Below are positions 53,258-64,000 of a stretch of 64,000 bases of DNA, in pieces (within the stretch, counting starts at the first letter, position 1; every line of letters begins with the position of its first letter). The translations under genes were made by a program, and so were the position numbers. Under the pieces are notes generated by a model. The model ran no database searches. It was not told the origin of the DNA and saw only the letters and a program-made list of their open reading frames with translations. Source of the stretch: Cinclus cinclus (Eukaryota; Chordata; Aves; Passeriformes; Cinclidae); the NCBI RefSeq assembly GCF_963662255.1, contig NC_085049.1, positions 50,476,837-50,540,836 on the forward strand. Reading direction: 5' to 3'.

Positions 53258-56200
53258 CGTTCTCCCTGCCTTAAAAGGGATCTCTTTAAGAGGGACTAGG
53301 TAAGAAAGTTTCCACAGGCTTTGCATAGTTATTATAATTGCTTATTTTTCATTCTGAGGTTACATTCCAGTTAGGACATCAACAGCATGGCTTGTTCATG
53401 GTGGTTTTTCATTACAGGCTATTGAGGGGCTCTCTACTTTTGCCTCTACAAAATCTTTGCAAATAATATCATTCAGAAAATGTTACTCTCTTAATTTTTA
53501 ATGTTTTCATAGTATTTAAGGAACCAATTGAAGACACCAAGTTTATTGTATTGTCTAACAACTGAGTTTCAGAATATTAGGCATTGTTACAGATGTAGGT
53601 TTTTCTTCCTCTTAGTGATTAGCTAGCTCCCTAATTAAACTCTGTAAAACTTTTCCCAGAAGCTGACAATTTTACTGTTTAAAATATCAGTATTAAAGAA
53701 CAGTTAAATTTCATGCTTTTTGGTAGTGATGCTTAATAGATTTAATGTTTAAATGTATTTCATGCTGTGATAAGGGGTCTTGGGTTTCTACAAACTTTGA
53801 GGGATAAGGAATATATGTAGCTTTGGCCAATCTTCAGTTTTCCATTTCTTCACTAGGTAGAAAAGCTGTGTTCCTTTCCCCTCTGGTTCTGCTTCTCCCA
53901 TGGGTCAGTTGACCAGCTATTGGCCACAGAATGGGAAAAACACCATACAGTGCTAAAGCTCAGTGGCGTTTTAATGAGTTAAACATTTCCTGGTGTAATT
54001 TGTTTCGTGCAGAATTATGCCTTTCTGCTTAAACCTGGTTTAGTGGCATGGTTAAAATGCATGCATTCATGGTTGTATCCATCAAGTATGGACTCTGTTT
54101 GTTAAATACCACACAAAGTTTATATCTATGCCTGTGTGTTCAAACATAAGTACTTTACATCAGCCTCCTAATGTCATGTTTAGATACCTAAATGTCCTGG
54201 TTTGATGAAGTGCAGAATGCTTGTACCTCCTGGTGAGCTTTACCTAATGACCTCCTTGCAACTTGGTCAATCACAGCTAAGTAGCAAGCTAAACCTCTTC
54301 AAGTCAGGGCATACAATAATAGTGTCAGAAGAGGGAAAACCTGGAAGTATGTCCTCAATCAGAATCAGATAGATTAGGGAGCAGGTGTAGCTTCTGGATG
54401 CTCTGAGTTCTGATTTCCAGCAGTTTGTTACGGCGCCTTTGGGAATGATAAGGCTCTGAGAGTGGGTAGGTCAGGCTCCTGTTTTTTTTGCGCATGTTAA
54501 CAGTGGTCATCTAAGTTTCAGCACTGTAGTCCTCTGACAGCATTCCCGAGTCTATTCTATAGAGCTGCATCTTCAGTTGTGTTCCTAGAGTGCTACCCAC
54601 GGGGCATGAGCATGAGCTCTGGTTCCGAACCTGAGAGAACTTTTGAAGGAACAGAACCATACACAAACCCTGAGCCACAAGGGAGATTTTTTTTTTCCCT
54701 GACATTAGGTTTAATTTTGGATTTTCTACCTTATTCTCAGTTTTATTTATATCATAATGATTTAATGATTACATACATGCTTTTTCTAAGTGAATGGTTC
54801 TAAACATTAACCTGTGTAGGCAGATACAATATTAAAAAGAGGGGAAGGACAAGTGTATGAGACTTACAGTGGAAACAGACAGTTGAGATAGAAGACAGGA
54901 AACACTTTTTGGCATATTTACTGGAGGAACAATATTTTGTGCCTATTGAGTGTATTTCTTTTCTCCAGCTGCAATATTGATTAGGTATGGGAAGGGAAGG
55001 AACCCATGCTTACAATTTTGTAGCTGTCTTTATTGGTCAGTTACTAGGTGAATTTCCAGCCTCACTAACCTTAAATGTCTCTTTTATAAGAAAAGAATCT
55101 CTTGATAGTGTGGGTAGTCCTCACTGGGAGAAAGGGAGAAGAAAATACATTCTATTTTTGAGTTTGTAGGAAACTAATTGAAAATGTGCATGCGGAAATT
55201 ATGTTAAAATTATCCAGAAGATTTTGGGGGAAGGGAGAGAGAATTTTTGTACTTGGCTTTTAAATGCCAGGTAGAACATATGTACCTTTTTATGATCAGA
55301 ACTGTAAGACTGAATTTCAAACACATACACAGATTTTTTTTTTTTTTTTTAAGGCTGTAGATTTGATTAGGTTGTGCAAAAGTCAGAGCTTCTGTGACAT
55401 TTAATCACCAAAATCTCATTTTTCTCCTTGACAATAAAATATGGAAATAAATTCCCATAGCAACAAAGTCTTTAAAGTGAGTGTAGGGACATATTGAGTT
55501 AATAAAGATAATGAGGGAGCAAGGGAAAAGAGAGGGTAGAATTGTATTGAGACTCTGTAGATTCTTCCTCTCCCAAAAAATAGGACTTTGGGGGTTATGG
55601 ATAAATTTTTTGCATGTTCTAGTCTGCATGTTTTAAAAGTATCCCGGGCAGCTCATATTGCTGTAGAGTACAGTGAAGGTGGCATCAATAGCACTGTTCA
55701 TTTAGCAGGGATCTTGGGATTATGGTTTATTCTTAAAATATATGTCTATTGTAGTTTTGTCTCTATTCTTGGAACTTTTCTCCTTAAAACACTATTAAAA
55801 GTAGCAAAGCATCACCACAAAAATAGCTCTCAGTTTTAACCTTTTAAAACAGAAGAAATGACAATTTTATAAACTTTAATTCTTGCTTCTTTGGACTACT
55901 TCATGTATAGCATTTTTGGCTGTTGGTAATTTGTAATCTGTGGAAAGTCAGCATTAGCAATCTTGTGATTTTTCTTTGTTTAAACAATTAACATTTTTAT
56001 CTCTTCTGATCTGAGCCAAAAACTTGATAGTTTGTGGGTAACTCTGGTTGAGAATATGGATTGCAAGATACCGGGTTCCATGATTATACAATCCTGTTTA
56101 GTTACAAAGAAAATCCAAGAAATTATCCAAGGATAATTATCCAAGGATAATTTCTTCCAGAACAACAACTGCCAAACTATGTACATTTATCCCAGTTCTA

Positions 56201-58726
56201 AACCCCTTTCAGCTAGAAGGTACCTGCATAATACATATTTTTGCCTTGCTTTCTTTGCACCTTCCCTGATCTCTTACTAATACACATATATACAATACCA
56301 TACCAACCCAACCCACCCCTCCCCTACAACAAGATAGAAAAAAATCTCCCCAAAAAACAAAACTAAAAAATTCCCTCAAAGCAAACACCGCCTCCCCCCC
56401 ATATATCTTTGTTCTGGTAGTGACTTTTTTGCTTGGAAGAGCACAATTATTTTTTTTCAATTAACTTCTGTAAAAGCTGGCTAACTTTAAGGACCTTGGT
56501 ACAGACTACAAAATTGGATTTAAAGGCAAGGTAAGTGGGTAGGGTCCTTGGATGCCTCGTACTAGATTGATACTAGTGCACATAGTTTGAGGCTGGCCAG
56601 ACGGTGCATATCTGCTAATATTATAATTTGTCCTAAGTATTTATTTTTGTCAGGACACCTTGTAGTCAAAATAAATTTGCACTATTGTCATCTCAGGCCT
56701 TTTGAAGTAAGAAGGAAGTGTTAATAATTTAGAGGTAAACTTTGGAAAATTTTAATTTGCTTTCTGTTTTGTACATCTGTAGAATAAATCTTTTCAGGAT
56801 TTCATCTGTAGTACTGAAGCTTGGAAGAGGGGAAGAAAGATTCTTTACTTGCCCAGAATTGTGCTTCGTACTCGATGTTAGGATAATTTTCAGATAGTGC
56901 TATGTCCTGGCTGCAGCTGTGGCATTGGCATCTGTAATTCCACTTTTTTACCTGCAGTTACACATTAGGTACTAGATGTAACCTGAATTTTTAGGGAAAA
57001 ATAAAAAAAAACAAAAACCAAAAAAGAAGAGCAAGAACAATTAATATCTATTTATATTTTAATTATTAGTTTGATACCTCTGTGTTGATGTATTTTGAAG
57101 GTGTAGTTTCTAAATGCAACTTCAATGGATTTTAAAAAAAGTGTTTTTTTCTAATTCTCTGACCAGAAAATTATTTTCACTCCAACATAGACCACCATAT
57201 ATATAGTACTATTTTAGCTGTAGTTCCTATTAAATAACCATTTCTGCCTTGGCACTGCCCTGCTCATGGTATGGTGTGTTGTCAGCAGTCTGTGGTCCTG
57301 CTGTAGTGAAAAGGGTTGATGTGTCCTTGTGCTCTCAGGTTGGTCTCCAAGGCTCTGAATTACCCAGATGGCTCCTCTGTGCTCTGATAATTACCCCTGG
57401 AATCATCGGGTAAATGAAGATACAGGTGTCAGTGTAGCTTCTTCACTGTTAATCTGCCTTATTCCTGTTTGTGACTGCAAATCTACATTCAGTAAGGAGG
57501 TGGTATGTCTGTGTAATCGTTACAAGGCATAGATATCTCCTTCAGTTATAGCCTGATTTTCTACTGGAAATGAATTCAGTCTGAGACTAAAACCTTACTC
57601 TGAAGCAGCAGAGATTTATTAGTAGGTTTATTAATGAAGACAGTGCTCTTTGACTTAGTCCTTGTTGCTCAGTGTTTTTAGCTTCAGGTCTATACCAATC
57701 CTAATTAAAATGTTTGGTTTTCTCCCTGTGATGTTTAGAATGAATTTCATTACCTGCTGAAGTCCAAGTCTTTGGACTATCTGCTGAAATTATTAGGAAA
57801 AGAAGGAAGAATGTAAAGGTGGGAAAAAAGCACATTGATTGGAAAGTTGAGTGTATGAAAATTTGGAAGCCTATACAGGTCAAATATCTTTGTATTAATC
57901 AGCAGAATTGTTCTTATCAGCCAGATGATACAGTTTCTTTTCTCTGTCCTTATTGTATGCAGTGTTTGTACTTTTTCTTGTACATTTTGGCAGAGTAATG
58001 TGAATTTTTAGAAAATCTTTTTCAATATCTGACTTTCCATTCCATGGCATTGGTGGTTAGCAACCAACATACTGCCTCTGTAGGGTAATAAATTCATGTT
58101 TTAATACAGTTATTTGTTTTGCTTGTAGTGTAGCAGACAGCTTCAAACCCTCAGGGGGAGCTTCATAAGTCTGTCTGTCAGGTCTCTGCTTTGCTATTTC
58201 ATCCTCTGGGCATGGTTACCGTATTTTGATTAAATGTTATATTACTGAGATACAAAAATAATTTAAAATGCTAATATTTTTTCTAAAACATGGTATTTAA
58301 AAAACCCCAAATGTACGTGTCTGAAAATTCAGGCTTAACCTTTTTGTGAGTCCCAAAACCATACTGCTTCACATCAACAGACTTCTTCCAGGCCTGTCAA
58401 CATGAAGAGATGCAGCAAAATGGCTCCAAAATTTTCTAACTAGAAATAATAGAAGTCTTTTTTAAGGAAGCTAATTTTTCTGTGCATTAAAGGAAATAAA
58501 TAAATTTTCCTCCTCATTTTCCCCTGTATTGATACTGTAAGTAGCTGTGAAAATTTAAGTCTGTCATGTTATATATGTATCTATATATATTTATGTATAT
58601 GTATGTTCTATATGTCGTTTTTTTTTTTTTTGATAAGCTGATATATTCCGCCAATAGCTGGCTGCTACAGCCAATTGTTAATTGCAGAAATACAAACTTC
58701 TTTTGAAAGCCTACTTAGATGTAAAT
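53258..58726. other. Intronic stretch; low-complexity patches only
   Basis: No gene was recognised. It holds a possible LTR start near 54191 (see findings), a poly-T run at 55332-55351, a direct repeat of ATAATTATCCAAGG near 56119-56150, a C/A-rich patch at 56290-56400 and a TA-rich microsatellite at 58569-58616. Confidence 0.55.
58569..58616. repeat. TA-rich imperfect microsatellite
   Basis: TATATATGTATCTATATATA-type sequence followed by a T-run to about 58632. Confidence 0.85.
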
Positions 58727-59358
58727 GCTCTGACAGCCAGGAGGGCCAGCCTGGGGTGTCCTGGGGTTCATCAGGCACAGCATGGCCAGCCAGGCAAAGG
58801 AGGGGATTGTCCCTGATCTGCTCTGCACTGGGGCAGCCTCACCTCCAGTGCTGGGGGCAGGTTTGAGTGCCACAATATAGGAAAGACATTAAGCTCTTAG
58901 AGAGTGTCCAGAGTAAGGACACAAGGATGGTGAAGGGCTTTGAGGCGAAGCCATGTGAGGAGTGGTTGAGGTCACTTGGTCTGTGCAGCCTGGAGGAGAC
59001 TGAGGACAGACCTCACTGCAACTTCCTCGTGAGGGGAAGAGGAGGGACAGGCACTGATCTCTTCTCCATGGTTTTCAGAGGCAGGACCCGAGGGAATGGC
59101 CCAAGGTTGTGTCAGGGGAGGTTTAGGTTGGATATTAGAGAAAGGTTCTTCACTCAGAGAGTGGTGTAGGGCACTGGAACAGGTGCCCTGGGGAACTGGT
59201 GGCAGCACCAAGCCTGACAGAGTTCAAGAAGTGTTTGGACAACAGGCACACGGTGTGACTCTTGAAGATGATTCTGTGCAGGGCTAAGAGGTGATATTGT
59301 TGCTTGTGGGTCCCTTCCTATGTGTGGGTCTCCACAGCATATTCTATAGTTCTGTATA
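58727..59358 (+). mobile_element. CR1 LINE 3' end, plus strand
   Basis: A 100-codon plus-strand frame at 58867-59169 reads YRKDIKLLESVQSKDTRMVK, then EEWLRSLGLCSLEET, TDLFSMVFRGRTRGNG and RLDIRERFFTQRVV, the CR1 ORF2 C-terminus. Before it, SQEGQPGVSWGSSGTAWPA (another frame) is close to the same part of the 12773-14035 copy, so both belong to one subfamily. The 3' end is ATTCTATAGTTCTGTA near 59341-59356. The reading frame is broken near 58865 and the element is 5'-truncated to about 630 bp. Confidence 0.93.
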
Positions 59359-62300
59359 TTGTCCTTTTAGTAGAAAGAGGATCTGAAAGGGTAAGTTTTT
59401 TTTTGTTGTTGTTGTTGTTGTGGGTTTTTTTTTTTTTTTGAGATACTAGATTCAACCCCTGTGCCTCTTTGCACCTTGCCCATCTGCTGCAATTTTTATG
59501 ATGCCAAATGTTTCTTTAATAAGTGCTCTGTTGAGGTCAAATACACATTTGGAACTGGAAGGGGGACGTAATTTTAATGATGTGCAATTTCAAAGTGGCT
59601 TTAAGAAATCAGAGTGATTTGCTTCTGAGGAATTGTAATTTGAAACTAATGATCACAGATGTTCACTCAGGTATGAGAAATAATTACCATACCTAAAGTC
59701 AGGATACAACTTTGCCATTCCTATCTTCCACTTAATGCTTCAAAGTATTGCTAACTTATGCTATTAGCTGTTACTTCAGAAGATGCCCTTGGGATTGCAT
59801 TAAACAGGGTTTATAGACCTGTTTTATGAGGACACATGCAACCATTTAGGGACTAACACCAAAAATTGATTAGAAATATGGATATGAAAATTTGTTTGAA
59901 GAAAGTGCTAGCTAATGCAGAGGATTTGTTTGAAAAAATGACAACTCTGTAAAGAAATATTGGGTGGTGGTGTTGCAAAATACAAACTGGATGTTAGAAG
60001 AGGTAGAATTTGAAGATGCCAGTTGTGGAAGTGTGTCCTGCCATGTCTTCCTGAAGATAAGGATCAGTGAATTCAACCTGAATATGTTTGCTGTGGTAGG
60101 AAAGAAACTGTCATTGAAATGGATGCTGTAGGCTGTGTCATTCTGCCATAACTCAAGAATGAAGTTGCTTCTTTCTAGATACTATTTTAATATTTAAAAG
60201 CCAAAACTTATTTTTTCAGAATTTTCTCCACATGAGATAATTATGCATAAAAAAAATAGAAATCAGACAAAAGCATCATAAAATTGTGGGCTAGATTTTT
60301 TTTCTTTTTTTTTCTTTTTTTTTTTTAGTATGGGAAACTAGAAAACAAAATATGCAAGTTTAGCACGATGATGACAGATCACTGCTAATTTATAAATAAT
60401 TGAATGATAAAAACAATGCTTGAAGGGACTTTCATGTTTTCTAGCAAGGAATGAACCTCTTGTACTGGGTTGTCAGAATATTCCTTCAGATTAAGATGGA
60501 AGCCTTTTATAGGGTATGAACAGAGCCAGATTGGGAAGATTCATTATCAGGTAGAAAAAAAAAAAAGATTAATTGTGGAAGTGGAATGTGTTCCTAATTC
60601 GTAGTCTGGTATTTTAAGATCTTGTCTTTACCTTCATGCTTTGTTAGAAGAAACATGTCCTATAAAAACAAAAATCTTAAGGAAAGAGAGGTATAAATAT
60701 AAGTTAGCTGTAGAAGCTTATTGGCAAACTATGTTAATCCAGACTCTGTCATAAACATATAACAAATTAGGCCAAGATGTGAACAAGATTTTTATTTAAC
60801 TAGTTTCTGAGAATAGCCCTTTGCTTTAGAAGAGCAATACAGACCAAACCTAAACACTTTTAATTTTATACATGCTAGGGCTGTAAATTTGCTGTAGAAG
60901 GCTTTCTTTTGGGAAAGACAAAACCCAAGTGCTCTCATGTTAGCTCTGTACTGTCCAAGAACCCAACTCTTTATTTTTGTTTTAGTGTGGTCAATGATAA
61001 CCTAAAGCCAAAGAGTTTAAGTCTTATCCAAATATGTAATCTTTAAAATTCCAGCAAGGAAATGAAGTAGGGAAAAAATCGCTGAACCTGGAAGACCTGC
61101 TAATTGCCCACATATCTCTCAGGATGTGAAGAGTTACTTTTCAGTAAGATTGAACACCATATATGTTGCTCTCTAGGTCTAGTAGAGTGCCTTATTAGAA
61201 AGAAGGATTTAAAAATGTATATTTGACCAATCTTCATAGTGTCAACTGTTATTTGGGGAAATGTTAACAGCTGATTAGAACTCCTAGACAACTGAATGAC
61301 AGCAGATTTTTTTGAGTTCAGGGGATAAGCTGAAGAAATTTCAGCATATTTTAATATTTTATTATTTATCTCTGGATATTACCAACCTCTCAGAAAGTTA
61401 GCTATCATGTCTCTCTCCTGTCAAGTAAATTATAAACACGTGTGTGAAGCAGTGGGAGGTTCTCACTTTCTCTACCTGTCAGTCCTAAAAGGGAAAATAT
61501 CATCCCTCACAATTAGTGAATGTTATGATACATTTTTACAGAAAGCTGAAGTCCCCTGCCTTCTGTTCTATGAACTATATTTTGTATGATACCACTTCAA
61601 AACCAAACTTCTCAGTCTGAAGTTAACATCATTAATGAAAGTTGATCAGTCACTGTATTTATAATGTAGTCTCCAGACCCCAGGGCTCTTCTCAATTAGC
61701 AAACAAGAGTAAAGCTTGTTATCTGTATCACTGTCATAGTTTAAGAAAAACTCAGTGCCCAGAGATAAGCTGACAGTTCTAGCATCTAATCTGTAAGTGC
61801 ACACATGACTGCTGGTAGCACATTTGAGGCACAAACCAGGAAAGTACCATCCTGTCAGCCCAGCACTGTGAGGGTACCAGGATGTCTGTCACAACCATTG
61901 GGGGCTCCAGGAATCAAGGGAATGGACTGGTTCAGCAGCATAATTCTTTGTGTCGGGGGGCCAGGGGACAACATATTTAGAAGCTTTTCTTCTAAGAACC
62001 AAACAGCTGATGCCAGGTACTGGGAGCAGATAATTTGTTATGAGTCAGAGAAATAGAAATATATTAAACCCCATGTCTGGCAATTACAAGTGATTAGCAT
62101 AATTGTTTCCTCCTGAGTTTCCTCCATTTCTAGTTCTTCAAGTTGTTTTGTACTCTAGAAGGAATCTAATTTCAAAACTCTTCCTAATAAAACTTGAAAC
62201 TGGGAATTTTTAGACATCTCAGTGTTAATTTCTACCTACCTATTCAACAAAATAGCATTTTTAATACTTTCCTCCCAGTATCCTTCTAAAGTGGCCTTGA

Positions 62301-64000
62301 CAAAGAGATGTTAGTGCCAAACTTACTTTATAGCCTAGCTATAAATGTTGTTTAGGTCAAAATTTAGCACGGATCATAAAGTGACAGAAAATAGGTTTGA
62401 TGTTCCTGAACTAAAGATAAATTTGCTAATTTTCTATCTCACAGAAGATTTTTAGCAAGTTAACAATCTCTGGATGGTGTTGTCTCAGGAACTAATTTTA
62501 GTGCAAGTTTATTTTAGAAGACACAGATTGCATTATTATGCTTGAAAATGCTGTCCAACTTTCTACTTGCTTAAGTGTCCATCAGTGAAGGAGAAGCCAA
62601 TTTGACAGAGGAACAATACTCTCCAAGGTGAAGCACTTAAAAGCTTACTTAAAATTGTGATAGGAATAAAGAAGTTTCCCTGAGAGAAAAAATAATTCAG
62701 GAGCACCTTTTTAGTTACTGGAAATCCAAGCAGCAGCAGCAGCACATTGTGAATACTGTACCAGGCATGAAGTCTTTTGCCATGCTATGTGCATTCAGGG
62801 GAAAGCAGGCTTCATTGATGCTAATGTTTGCAAACTAATTGTGTGTAGATGGCTTACAAGTTTCTTTGCTTGTTTCTTTCTTTCCCATTCCTCCAGAAAT
62901 ACATAAGCTTTATGCTGATACATATTCCTACTCCCTGAGGGCTGAAATAAGGAGGTATTCTGTTGAAATGTCTGAATTAAAAACAAAATTTTGTTTCAGT
63001 CCTCACAACTGATTCTCAAAATCTTCCCCATGCGAAATATTCAGAAACAAATAACCGAGTAGGACTTACCAGTAGGTGTGTTTTCAGTCTGTTTTAATTT
63101 TTTTTTTTTTAATTTTTAAATGCAATGCTCAAAACCAATTGCTATGAAACTAGTCCTCTAGTTTCCTCAGACCTGTGCTCACTGTGACCCAAGTCATGTT
63201 ATATTCTCTTATAATTTTGCTTTCTCTTGCATGGGAATTCCAAACCAACAGTCAGTGTACAGTTTTGTGGAAGTTTGAATTCTGTGCATGTACATGAAAA
63301 TTCATTTTATACAGTATGAAGAGAAATGCTCATCAATTAGCTGAAAGATTCTCCAGTTTGTGGCCAAAGTTTTAAATACTTACAGTAGCTATTAAAAATG
63401 TTCTTTAGGTTTTCTAGTATTTATGAATCACTATATAAAAGAGTGATACTTAATCTTTTGTTTGGCACAGAGTCACTTAAACCTTTGGTTTTGCCAGTCT
63501 GCTTAATAATGTTACCAAGATGATAATTAGCAATTGTTTTTCCCCCTCTTTTTTTCCTTTCTTTGTAATGTTAAAGACAGAATATTCTCTATGGCAACTT
63601 GATCAAAGTTCTCAATCCCTTATAGGTTTTCTAAAGCTACTTCAGAGCTTTCAAAAAAATGTGTTTCTTTTTGCTTTGAAAATAAAATAATTGGCTGTAG
63701 TTGCAGGAAATATTTCTTGAAAATACTAAGCAGTTTTTAATTTTTTTTTAATATTGTAGAATAATAGATTTCATTTTGCTTTGTTTTCGTAATAGTTACA
63801 GAAGCTTTTGTCTGTTCTAGAAAATGTGATGAGGAAAGGGCAGAATAATGTGACTACTGTTCTTGTAGCTGGTTATAACAGAAATTCAGCAGAAAAAAGA
63901 ATGTTTATCTCACAGGGCAGTGCTACAAAGTGTAGGTTTTCCTCTGTGGAAACTGATGATATTTGCCTTTTCCCCTCTCTGTTTTACTATCTCTGTTGAT
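59359..64000. other. Intronic stretch to the window end; nothing recognised
   Basis: AT-rich sequence with a (GTT)n and poly-T patch at 59398-59440, T-runs at 60297-60327 and 63097-63111, and no frame of interest. Confidence 0.55.

Larger units (their letters stand above)
45669..64000 (+). other. TMTC2: TMTC2 intron downstream of the exon (partial)
   Basis: From the GTGAGT donor to the end of the window no further TMTC2 exon was found. In particular, none of the open frames matches the DUF1736 region that follows this exon in the protein. The intron therefore continues beyond the window. It contains one solo LTR, one CR1 3' end and several simple repeats. Confidence 0.8.

Overview
The window looks like bird nuclear DNA: one protein-coding exon in AT-rich intronic sequence that carries CR1-type LINE fragments in both orientations, several of them ending in the typical ATTCTATGATTCTATG-like CR1 3' terminus. 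A solitary long terminal repeat resembling one common in passerines and other neoavian birds suggests a bird outside the chicken lineage. I infer this from remembered repeat families; no search was run.

The only gene piece I can support is one exon of TMTC2 (transmembrane O-mannosyltransferase targeting cadherins 2) on the + strand at 45098-45668. It is 571 bp, fully open, bounded by a strong acceptor and a GTGAGT donor, and close to the human protein over about residues 28-218. Everything to the left (45.1 kb) reads as the preceding intron and everything to the right (18.3 kb) as the start of the next. No other exon was recognised. The exon upstream must supply the signal-anchor and first catalytic-loop acidic residues; exons downstream must supply the rest of the membrane domain and the TPR repeats.

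Left to right: plain intron (1-7510); a CR1 copy on the minus strand with a possible internal junction (7511-8275); plain intron; the longest CR1 copy, with recognisable reverse transcriptase pieces, minus strand (12773-14035); plain intron; a much older LINE reverse transcriptase fossil, minus strand (17180-17660); plain intron with an unclassified segment near 19.1-20.2 kb; a CR1 3' end on the plus strand (24625-25150); two short CR1 3'-UTR pieces, minus strand (27713-27807 and 35692-35890); microsatellites and minisatellites, including a 40-bp perfect AT palindrome at 32126-32165; a GC-rich patch (42095-42385); an A-rich tract (43699-43830); the TMTC2 exon; a solo LTR on the minus strand (52704-53257); a CR1 3' end on the plus strand (58727-59358); then plain intron to the end.

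No new biological system was found. The most useful second looks are the structure of the repeats (a possible chimeric CR1, inverted CR1 pairs, an ancient RT fossil, a perfect palindrome, fresh tandem duplications) and the unexplained GC-rich patch.
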